From positions 1-51,868 of the forward strand of contig JAOTVU010000014.1 in assembly GCA_029863385.1 (NCBI GenBank): 51,868 bases of DNA, given 5' to 3'. A model generated the notes under the pieces. That model was not told where the DNA came from. It saw only the letters and a program-made list of their open reading frames with translations, and did no database searches. Position 1 is the first letter of the stretch, and each line of letters opens with the position of its first letter. The stretch is from Acidimicrobiia bacterium (GTDB lineage Bacteria; Actinomycetota; Acidimicrobiia; Acidimicrobiales; SZUA-35). Below, piece after piece: positions 16,359 to 23,516 of this stretch. The position numbers and the translations under genes were made by a program.

Positions 16359-17063
16359 ATGGCGCAAGGAAAACGATACACCGACGCAACCAAGCGATTC
16401 GACCGGGCCCATCTCCACGGGCCGAGCGAGGCCATCGATCTCGTGAAAAGCCTGGCCACCGCCAAATTCGACGAGTCGATCGACATCTCGATCCTGCTTG
16501 GCGTCGATCCCCGCAAGGCCGATCAGATCGTCCGAGGCACGGTCGCCCTTCCGGCCGGCACCGGCAAGGACATACGGGTTGCGGTGTTTGCGACCGGTGA
16601 GGCCGCCACCGCAGCTGCCGATGCCGGCGCCGACATCGTCGGTGGCGAGGAACTGGTGGCCGAGGTCGAGGGCGGCATGCTCGACTTCGATCTGGCCATC
16701 GCCACACCCGAGCTGATGCCCCAGGTCGGCAAGCTCGGCCGGGTGCTCGGTCCCCGGGGCCTCATGCCAAACCCGAAGACCGGCACCGTCACGCCCGACC
16801 CGGCCAAGGCCGTCGAGCAGTTCAAGGGCGGAACGGTCGAGTACCGCACCGACCGCAACGGAAACGTGCACGTCTCGATCGGCAAGGCCAGCTTCGAACC
16901 CGACGGTCTGATCACCAACTTCTCCACCCTGATCGAGGAGCTCAACCGGGCCAAGCCGGCGTCGTCCAAAGGACGGTACATCAAGAAGGTCACGCTCTCG
17001 TCGACGATGGGGCCGGGCGTCAAAGTCGACCCGAGCCGTCTCGACGAGGTCGCCGTCCGCTGA
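16359..17063 (+). CDS. rplA: 50S ribosomal protein L1
   Basis: A 234-residue protein of standard length, [15 protein letters not shown] onward, with the family signature region [20 protein letters not shown]. It binds 23S rRNA at the L1 stalk and, in many bacteria, its own mRNA. AGGGAG precedes the ATG. After this gene the usual rplJ is replaced by five other genes. Confidence 0.97.
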   Translation: MAQGKRYTDATKRFDRAHLHGPSEAIDLVKSLATAKFDESIDISILLGVDPRKADQIVRGTVALPAGTGKDIRVAVFATGEAATAAADAGADIVGGEELVAEVEGGMLDFDLAIATPELMPQVGKLGRVLGPRGLMPNPKTGTVTPDPAKAVEQFKGGTVEYRTDRNGNVHVSIGKASFEPDGLITNFSTLIEELNRAKPASSKGRYIKKVTLSSTMGPGVKVDPSRLDEVAVR

Positions 17064-17073
17064 GCTGACGTCG

Positions 17074-18021
17074 TTGGCTCCGCCCCTTTTCGTCGACATT
17101 CGGCGAGGCGACCACGTCGAAAGTCGTCACGAGGTCGATGCCGTCGTCGTCGATCACCAGGGCTCGATCGTCGGGTCGTGGGGCGAGGCCGATCGTCCGG
17201 TCATGCCCCGGTCGTCGGCCAAACCGCTCCAGGCGGTCCCCCTGGTCGACACGGGAGCGGCGGTCGCGTTCGGCGTCGACGACGCCGACCTGGCGCTCGC
17301 CTGTGCGTCGCACAACGGGGAGCAGGGGCACGTCGATCGGGTGCTGGTGTGGCTGGATCGCCTGGCGCTTGGCGCCGGTGATCTCGAGTGCGGGCCCCAG
17401 TATCCGGTGCACGAGTCGGCGTTCGTTGATCTCGTGGCGTCTGGTGGCGTGGCCGGCCCCGAGCACAACAACTGCTCCGGCAAGCACACCGGTTTTCTGG
17501 CCGTTTGCCGGCACCTCGACCTGCCGACCGCTGGGTACATCAAGCCCGACCATCCGCTGCAACGCAAACACGTCACACCGACCATGGAGGAGCTCTGCCG
17601 CTTCGACGCCAGAGCCCAGAACCCGTCGATCGACGGCTGCGGCATCCCGGTATGGCAGATCCCGCTGGCCGATCTGGCCAGAGGTTGGTCGCGGCTCGCC
17701 GACACCGCCGTGGGTTCGACGCTGCTCGACGCCATGATTGCCGAACCGTGGTTCGTGGCCGGTTCCGATCGCAGCTCCACCCGTTTCATGACCGATGCCC
17801 TCGAGCCGGTGGCGGCCAAGGCCGGCGCCGAGGGCGTCTACTGCGCCGTTCTCGTCGACAACCGAACAGCAATCGCACTCAAAGTGCGCGACGGTGCCGC
17901 CCGCGCCGCCGACGCGGCCATGGAATACCTCCTGGCCGGCCTGGGGGCGGTCGCCGCCGTCGATCACCCGTTGCACAACCGGGCAGGCACGCTCGTCGGT
18001 TCGATCGAGGTCACGGCGTGA
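17074..18021 (+). CDS. L-asparaginase II-family protein (PF06089 type)
   Basis: A 315-residue protein matching the asparaginase II family of plant-symbiont and actinobacterial type: VMPRSSAKPLQAVPLVD, LACASHNGEQGHVDRV, HNNCSGKHTGFLAVCRHLD, NPSIDGCGIPVW. Members are thought to hydrolyse asparagine to aspartate and ammonia. TTG 17074, only 10 nt after rplA, is the only sensible start and keeps it in the same transcript. Two hairpins follow it. It is unrelated in function to the ribosomal genes around it. Confidence 0.85.
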   Translation: MAPPLFVDIRRGDHVESRHEVDAVVVDHQGSIVGSWGEADRPVMPRSSAKPLQAVPLVDTGAAVAFGVDDADLALACASHNGEQGHVDRVLVWLDRLALGAGDLECGPQYPVHESAFVDLVASGGVAGPEHNNCSGKHTGFLAVCRHLDLPTAGYIKPDHPLQRKHVTPTMEELCRFDARAQNPSIDGCGIPVWQIPLADLARGWSRLADTAVGSTLLDAMIAEPWFVAGSDRSSTRFMTDALEPVAAKAGAEGVYCAVLVDNRTAIALKVRDGAARAADAAMEYLLAGLGAVAAVDHPLHNRAGTLVGSIEVTA

Positions 18022-18026
18022 GCGTC

Positions 18027-18079
18027 GCACCTGCGGAGCAGGTGCTCAGCGGTGTTTCGCCTGACGGCGAAACACCGCT
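18027..18079 (+). terminator. Tandem perfect hairpins after the asparaginase gene
   Basis: First hairpin: GCACCTGC/GCAGGTGC (18027-18034, 18038-18045). Second: a perfect 14-bp stem AGCGGTGTTTCGCC (18048-18061) with its complement at 18066-18079 and loop TGAC. No T run follows. Likely a factor-assisted or U-less terminator. Confidence 0.6.
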
Positions 18080-18115
18080 CGTTGGAGCCACCTGTATGGG
18101 ATCGGAGGTGGACCG

Positions 18116-18625
18116 TTGAGCAGCGCCCGGGCTCTCGTCGCCCTCGGTGCGTGGACGACACGACAATGGTTGGGGGCCGCAGTCGGGGCCATCGCAGTCG
18201 TTCTGATCGTCGGACTGCCGACCGACGTGATCCCCAATCCGGTTTTCGGTCGACCCATCTCGGTGACCTGGTGGTCCTACCCGGTGCTTGCCGTGACCGC
18301 GGTCCTCGGTGGACTGCTCATCGGAACCTACGTGCAGGCTCACCGACCCGACGCAGGTTCCGCCGACCAACCGCTCGACGCCGGAGCCGAACGGCAGGCG
18401 AAGACCGGTGGTGCCGCCGGGCTGCTCTCGTTCTTCGCAGTCGGGTGTCCGGTCTGCAACAAGATCGTGCTGCTGGCCGTCGGAACCGCGGGCGCCCAGC
18501 AATGGTTCGAACCCGTTCAGCCCCTCCTGGCGGTGCTGTCGATCGGGCTGCTCGCCTACGCCCTGCGGTCGCGCCTTTCGTCGACCGCCGACTGTCCGGT
18601 GCCGGTGCGCTCGTCGTCGACCTGA
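18116..18625 (+). CDS. Membrane protein with a CPVC motif, unknown function
   Basis: A 169-residue protein with about four membrane segments. The third contains FFAVGCPVCNKIVLLA, a CxxC pair inside or at the edge of the membrane. I do not recognise a named family. A thiol-redox role or metal binding is possible from the CxxC alone. TTG 18116 is supported by GGAGGTGG 5-7 nt upstream. It is one of the genes inserted between rplA and rplJ. Confidence 0.7.
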   Translation: MSSARALVALGAWTTRQWLGAAVGAIAVVLIVGLPTDVIPNPVFGRPISVTWWSYPVLAVTAVLGGLLIGTYVQAHRPDAGSADQPLDAGAERQAKTGGAAGLLSFFAVGCPVCNKIVLLAVGTAGAQQWFEPVQPLLAVLSIGLLAYALRSRLSSTADCPVPVRSSST

Positions 18626-18742
18626 TCAACGAAGCCGCTCGGCCCCCGGGGTTGGCAGCGGAACCTTTTGCCGCCATGGTGGATCTGATCTGGTGGATGC
18701 GCTCTGAGCGGAATGGGGCGTGCAGGAAGGCGGAATTCGGTA

Positions 18743-19705
18743 ATGGCTCGGACACTCGTGATCACCGCGTCGGGGCGGGAATCGTTCACCGGACGACAAC
18801 TGCAGCGGCTCGACCAACTCGGTTCCATCGACGGCGACCCGGTTGATATCGTCGGCCGGGTCGAGCCGTTGAGCGATGCCGAGTTCGTCCGGCTGGCACG
18901 ACCCTACGACGTCGTGGCGTTGACCCGCCGCCCCAGGAAGTATCTGGATCGGGGCGTGTTGTCCCGCCTCCCGAATCTCCAGGCCGTGGTCGTTCACACC
19001 ACCGGCGTGCATTGGGTTGACGTCGAGTATCTCACCGAGCGCGATGTCGACGTGCTTAGCCTCGGCGGCTATGCGACCGAGTCGGTCGCCGAACACACCC
19101 TGGCCGGCATCCTCATGCTCAGCCGACGAACCCATCTGAGCTTCGACCGGGCAAGAGGTCTGATCCCGGCCACGGTCTCGCTCCGGGGGTTCGAATTACG
19201 CAATCGCATCGTCGGGATCGTCGGCTACGGACGGATCGGACGACGGGTGCACGAACTCCTGGCCCCGATGACCACGAACATCCTGGTCCACGACCCGGCC
19301 CACAGGGCTTCGCTCGACCTGGCCACCGTGCTGGGCCGTTCCGAACTGCTGGTACTGGCCGCATCCAGTGACTATGGTCGAGCACCAATCATCGGCGCCT
19401 CCGAACTGGCCGTGACCTCGGCCCGATACGTGGTCAACGCGGCGTGCGACGAACTCGTCGACCACAACGCGGTGGTCGAGGCCATCAGGCAGCGACGAAT
19501 CGACGGCTACGTCCTCGACGAATTCGACGAGACCCTGGCCGAGGCCGATGTCGAACCCGGCCGGATCGTCCAGACCATGCACACCGGGTGGTACTCCGAC
19601 GAGGCGATGGAGCGGGGCAAGGAGGAGTGGGTCGGGATGATCGAACGGGCTGCGGTGTCAAGCGCCCGTTCAGGGCCGCCGATCGGGGAGCGTCGGGCGG
19701 CGTGA
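18743..19705 (+). CDS. D-isomer-specific 2-hydroxyacid dehydrogenase homologue with altered active site
   Basis: A 320-residue protein with the two-domain fold of D-2-hydroxyacid dehydrogenases. IVGIVGYGRIGRRVHELL is the NAD-binding loop and VQTMHTGWYSDEA keeps the catalytic His. The motif that normally reads NxARG, with the catalytic Arg, reads NAACDELVD, so Arg is replaced by Cys. The usual Glu position after DxF is also changed. It may have another reaction or be regulatory. ATG 18743 gives a family-like N-terminus (an in-frame ATG at 18713 is possible). The stop overlaps the next gene's GTG. Confidence 0.75.
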   Translation: MARTLVITASGRESFTGRQLQRLDQLGSIDGDPVDIVGRVEPLSDAEFVRLARPYDVVALTRRPRKYLDRGVLSRLPNLQAVVVHTTGVHWVDVEYLTERDVDVLSLGGYATESVAEHTLAGILMLSRRTHLSFDRARGLIPATVSLRGFELRNRIVGIVGYGRIGRRVHELLAPMTTNILVHDPAHRASLDLATVLGRSELLVLAASSDYGRAPIIGASELAVTSARYVVNAACDELVDHNAVVEAIRQRRIDGYVLDEFDETLAEADVEPGRIVQTMHTGWYSDEAMERGKEEWVGMIERAAVSSARSGPPIGERRAA

Positions 19706-20370
19706 ACCTCGACACGATTCGCAACCGCCCGACGGTGCTGATCGGGTTCCTGTGGTCGGCTCTGGTGCTGGTGTCAGTGGTCGCCACCTGGTTGGCCCGC
19801 CCCGAGTGGTGGACCTGGATTGCGCCGGAGGCTTCGCCGGCCCGCGACATCAACACCGCCATGCTGCTTGCCACGTCGGGCCTGGCCGGTCTGTTGTGGT
19901 GGCGGCGCTCCACCGACCGAGTGGTATTCGGTCTGCTGGCGGTCGGATTTCTGGGACTGGCGATCGATGAGCGGTTGGCGATCCACGAACGGCTTCGAGA
20001 TCGGGTTCTCGCTCCACGGGGCGTCACGCTGCCGTTCATCCCGTGGGGGGAGCCGGGTGACATCGTGCTGGTGGTGGTGGCGATCGCCGGTCTCGCCATG
20101 CTCCGCTTCGTCCTGCGCGCCATCGCCGTCGACGGCCGTGCCCTGCCGTGGTTTGTCGCCGGTGTCGCCCTCGCAGTGACCGCGGTCGCCCTCGACACCT
20201 TGCCGATCGAGACCTATCAGCTTCGCAACGAGATCTACTTCCAATCCGGTGAGGAGGCCATCGAACTCGCAGCGGCGGCGTGTTTCCTGTCGGCGATGTT
20301 GACGGTCGTCGAGTCACGTTTCCGCCGATCCGCCTCCGTCCCCGACGTCCCGCTGACTGCGTCGATCTGA
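19702..20370 (+). CDS. Membrane protein of unknown function
   Basis: A 222-residue protein with about six hydrophobic helices, starting at GTG 19702 inside the preceding stop (GTGA). A central conserved-looking stretch is LAIDERLAIHERL between helices. No family with known function was recognised. The overlap means it is co-translated with the dehydrogenase homologue. It converges with the MFS gene, 7 nt apart. Confidence 0.65.
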   Translation: MNLDTIRNRPTVLIGFLWSALVLVSVVATWLARPEWWTWIAPEASPARDINTAMLLATSGLAGLLWWRRSTDRVVFGLLAVGFLGLAIDERLAIHERLRDRVLAPRGVTLPFIPWGEPGDIVLVVVAIAGLAMLRFVLRAIAVDGRALPWFVAGVALAVTAVALDTLPIETYQLRNEIYFQSGEEAIELAAAACFLSAMLTVVESRFRRSASVPDVPLTASI

Positions 20371-20377
20371 CGGCTAC

Positions 20378-21643
20378 TCAGCGTCCGGCGAAACCGGATC
20401 CCGAGTTGGGCGAAACCTGGACCGGAGCCGCCCCGGAAGCCGGAGGGCCGACACGGTCCAGGCGGGCCATGGCGAGCGCTCCGAGCGCCGGACCGGGGGC
20501 CAGCATCCCGAAGGCCACACCCCAGCCAGCGGCGTCGCGGACGAGGGGGACGAGAAAGATGGTGAACACGGTCAGGATGAAGCCGAGCGACAGCTGCAGG
20601 GTGAGCGCGGTGCCCATCACCCGTGGTTCGACGACCTCGGTGACGATCGTGGAGAACTGTGCACTGTCGGCCACCACCCAGAAACCCCAGAAGAGGGCGA
20701 GGGGCACAACCACGAACCAGGGGGCATCGACCAGGAAGCCGATGAACACCGCGGTCAGGCCCGACCAGCGAAGAGCGAGCCCGGCCGCCCGCGGTCGACT
20801 GACGGCGTCGCTCAGACGTCCCACATGGACGGATCCGGCGGCTCCGATGCCGATGGCGGCGAAGGCGGCGAACGACGCCGCCCGAGCACTCAACGATTCC
20901 TGGAAGAACGCCGCGATCCAGGCCCACATCGCATACAACTCCCACATGTGTCCGAAGTAGCCGGTGGACGCGAGCAGGAACCGTCGGTTGGTGGCAACGG
21001 CACGAACGTGGCCGAGCGAGATACGGGCCGGAGCGGAGCCGAAGGGACCGTCGCCCGCCACGAACTCGGCGATCAGCCCGCCGACCACGGTGATACCCGA
21101 AGCGATCGCCAGCGTTCCCTTCCAGTGCAGGCCGCCGAGACCGTTGATGAGATGGGGGAGAGCCGACCCGATCGTCAGTGCCCCGATCATCACACCGAGG
21201 GCCAGCCCCCGGCCGGTGCGGTACCACGACGACATCGCCTTCAGCGCCGGCGGGTAGACCGCGGCCAGCGCCGCGCCCGTTGCGAAGCGGGCGACCAGTC
21301 CCGGGCCGTAGCCGGAGGCCACGATGAGCAACCCGTTGGCGGTGGCGGCGAGGAGCGCGCCGGCGAGCACGAGCCGCCGGGGACCGAACCGATCGGCCAG
21401 ACCGGTCAGCGTGATGATGAAGGCGCCGGCCACGAACCCGAGCTGGACGGCGATCACCAGCCAGGCCAGCGCCGCGGCCGACAGATCCCAAGCCACCGAC
21501 AACTGCCCGGCGACCGCGGACGTCGAGAACCAGGGACTCATGGCCAACACCAGGGCCAGGGCCAGGATCAGAAGCTGTCTCCTGGCCTCGGCCGAGGTGT
21601 CATCCGCCGTATCGACGGTGTCGGAGGGCGCCCTCGGTCTCAT
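20378..21643 (-). CDS. Major facilitator superfamily transporter
   Basis: A 421-residue protein with about twelve hydrophobic helices in two halves. The loop GLADRFGPRRLVLAG between helices 2 and 3 is the MFS signature, and a second copy-like loop GRLSDAVSRPRAAG occurs in the second half. Cargo is unknown, and the closest feel is the cyanate/nitrate-type or drug-efflux branches. ATG 21643 was chosen. The in-frame extension to 21766 adds a hydrophilic, non-family segment. Confidence 0.85.
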   Translation of the reverse strand: MRPRAPSDTVDTADDTSAEARRQLLILALALVLAMSPWFSTSAVAGQLSVAWDLSAAALAWLVIAVQLGFVAGAFIITLTGLADRFGPRRLVLAGALLAATANGLLIVASGYGPGLVARFATGAALAAVYPPALKAMSSWYRTGRGLALGVMIGALTIGSALPHLINGLGGLHWKGTLAIASGITVVGGLIAEFVAGDGPFGSAPARISLGHVRAVATNRRFLLASTGYFGHMWELYAMWAWIAAFFQESLSARAASFAAFAAIGIGAAGSVHVGRLSDAVSRPRAAGLALRWSGLTAVFIGFLVDAPWFVVVPLALFWGFWVVADSAQFSTIVTEVVEPRVMGTALTLQLSLGFILTVFTIFLVPLVRDAAGWGVAFGMLAPGPALGALAMARLDRVGPPASGAAPVQVSPNSGSGFAGR

Positions 21644-22094
21644 TGCCTGGTCGTAACCGGACAGACCCCGGGGATCATTCCCGCCGGTGGGTTCTCGGCA
21701 TCGGTGGCTCGGCCCTTGAACGATCTGATGCTCTGATGACGAAGTCGAGCGTTGGGAGTTCATCACCAGGATCGAACTCGAAGCGAGGCGCTCCGCGCCG
21801 GAGCCGCTAACCTTGAATGGTTGTTATCGCCGCCTCGGCCACATCTCCGGATGCGGGCGGGGCGGAACGAAATCGAATCCCCTCGCCAGAGACCTCAGGT
21901 GCCGGTCCGGTGCAGTCCCGCAGGTTGATCCCTGCAGGGCAGCCCGCAGGGTAAATCCTGGAATAGGCGATCGAACTTCTCCAATCCCCCTCGTTTATTC
22001 GGGCGGCGTGTTGGCTGCGGTTGATCGGCGAACTCGGGCGTCGACGACCGGTGGCAACATGTCATGTCCAACCGAGAATACGAGAGGAGGTGTG
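21644..22094 (+). promoter_or_regulatory. rplJ upstream region: promoter and probable ribosomal-protein (L10) leader
   Basis: This 451-nt gap has no gene. A TAACCT box at 21808-21813, just after a small GGCGC/GCGCC inverted repeat (21788-21800), may be the -10 element, giving a leader of about 275 nt. The part from 21896 is rich in short inverted repeats (CCTGC around 21931 with GCAGG around 21950) and includes CAGGTGCC. This resembles L10 leaders, where L10-L12 binds its own mRNA, but the fold was not verified. GAGGAGG ends 4 nt before the rplJ ATG. Confidence 0.4.
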
Positions 22095-22802
22095 ATGGAC
22101 AACCCACGTCCGGAGAAGGTAGCGATCGTTACCGAGGTCAAGGAACGCCTGGAAAACGCCACGTCCGTGGTGGTCACCGAGTACCGCGGCCTCACGGTGT
22201 CCGAAATGCAGGAACTTCGTGGTCAGCTCCGTCCGAGCGGTGCCCGGTACAAGGTTTACAAGAACACCCTTGTGCGCCGAGCCGCCGACGAGGCCGGTCT
22301 CGAACTGGCCGACCATCTGGTCGGACCGACCGCCCTGGCTTTCGCCGAACCGCCCGAAGGTGAGGAACGAGGTGATGTGGTGAGCATGGCCAAGGCGCTT
22401 CGCGACTTCGCCAAGGCCCACCCCAACCTGATCATCAAGGGCGGCCTGTTCGACGGTGAGCCCATCGACGCCGACGGCATCACCGCACTGGCCGACATCG
22501 AACCCCGCGAGGTTCTGCTGGCCAAGCTGGCCGGGCTCATGGCTGCTCCGATGCAGCAGTTCGCCAGTCTGCTCCAGGCGGTGCCACGCGAGTTCGCCGG
22601 CCTGCTTCAAGCCCTCATCGATGAGGGCGGAGCGCCCGGGGCGCCAGCCGAGGCCGCTGAGAGTGATCCTGAACCGGAAGTTGCGTCAGCAACTTCAAGC
22701 GACGAGGCGCCGGAAGGCGCCGACGAAAGTCCCACGCCCGAATCCGACGGTGACAGCGAAGACGCGGTCGCCGATTCCGAAGAAGCCGGAGAAGAAGAAT
22801 AA
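22095..22802 (+). CDS. rplJ: 50S ribosomal protein L10 with acidic C-terminal extension
   Basis: A 235-residue protein. The first ~173 residues are L10: [60 protein letters not shown]. The final ~60 residues are a Glu/Asp/Ser-rich tail after the helix that binds L12 dimers. L10 forms the base of the ribosomal stalk. Start ATG 22095 (GTG 22092 is adjacent). The stop overlaps the rplL start (TAATG). Confidence 0.96.
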   Translation: MDNPRPEKVAIVTEVKERLENATSVVVTEYRGLTVSEMQELRGQLRPSGARYKVYKNTLVRRAADEAGLELADHLVGPTALAFAEPPEGEERGDVVSMAKALRDFAKAHPNLIIKGGLFDGEPIDADGITALADIEPREVLLAKLAGLMAAPMQQFASLLQAVPREFAGLLQALIDEGGAPGAPAEAAESDPEPEVASATSSDEAPEGADESPTPESDGDSEDAVADSEEAGEEE

Positions 22803-23173
22803 TGTCCAAAGAAGAAATCCTCGATGCCATCGCTCAGATGAGCGTTCTCGAACTGTCCGAACTCCTGAAGGACTTCGAAGAGAAGTTCGGCGTCACCGCA
22901 GCCGCTCCGGTTGCGATGGCCGCCGCCGGTCCCGCCGCTGCCGCGGAGGAGGCCGAGGAGAAGACCGACTTCGACGTCGTGCTCACCGGAGCCGGCGAGA
23001 AGAAGATCCAGGTCATCAAGGCCGTGCGCGAGATCACCGGTCTCGGTCTGAAGGAAGCCAAGGACCTCGTCGAGAGTGCCCCGAGCAACGTGCTCGAAGG
23101 CGCCAACAAGGACGACGCCGAGGCCGCCAAGGGCAAGATCGAAGACGCCGGCGGTTCCGTCGAACTCAAGTAA
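22802..23173 (+). CDS. rplL: 50S ribosomal protein L7/L12
   Basis: A 123-residue protein: N-terminal dimerisation domain ([20 protein letters not shown]), Ala-rich hinge, and C-terminal factor-binding domain ([20 protein letters not shown]). Standard length. It forms the mobile stalk that recruits translation factors. Coupled to rplJ by a one-base stop/start overlap. Two hairpins follow. Confidence 0.98.
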   Translation: MSKEEILDAIAQMSVLELSELLKDFEEKFGVTAAAPVAMAAAGPAAAAEEAEEKTDFDVVLTGAGEKKIQVIKAVREITGLGLKEAKDLVESAPSNVLEGANKDDAEAAKGKIEDAGGSVELK

Positions 23174-23183
23174 TTCCCCGTTC

Positions 23184-23270
23184 TGTGCACCCAGGCCCGG
23201 GAACCCGGGCCTGGGGCGCACAGTTGGTTTTGTGCGGTGTGGGCTCGGAAACCCGGGTCTGGGGCGCACA
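23184..23270 (+). repeat. Two related hairpins after rplL (terminator/attenuator pair)
   Basis: Hairpin 1: TGTGC (23184-23188) with GCACA (23218-23222), enclosing a perfect 12-bp stem CCCAGGCCCGGG/CCCGGGCCTGGG (23190-23201, 23204-23215). Hairpin 2 (23231-23270) has outer arms TGTGCG/CGCACA and an inner stem with G-T pairs. Both share the 3' half CCCGGG(C/T)CTGGGGCGCACA, so the second looks like a decayed copy. They sit where many bacteria attenuate or process the rplL-rpoB transcript. Confidence 0.6.
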
Positions 23271-23307
23271 CAACGAGTGTGGGGTAGGGTGTGATTCGAC
23301 AAGAACC

Positions 23308-23336
23308 TTGACCTCGGGCAGAAATACTCGTAGTAT
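23308..23336 (+). promoter_or_regulatory. Sigma-70-type promoter for rpoBC
   Basis: TTGACC (23308-23313), a 17-nt spacer, then TAGTAT (23331-23336). This is the best -35/-10 pair in the window. It would start an rpoBC transcript near 23343, with a leader of about 170 nt, after the hairpins behind rplL. The remaining leader to 23516 shows no gene. Confidence 0.6.
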
Positions 23337-23516
23337 TCGCGCAAAATCCGGTTGTCGGTAGAGTTCGCGCGGATATCCTTGTAAAGCCGTGCTTGCCCGT
23401 CTGTTCTTCATCACCGACAAAAATCGGTCTCCAGTTCAGCGCGTCCAGGCCCGGTCTTCCGCAGCGGGTGGCCCTCCGGTTGCCCGCTCTCGTGCTCAAC
23501 ATGTTGGTGGTGCCCC

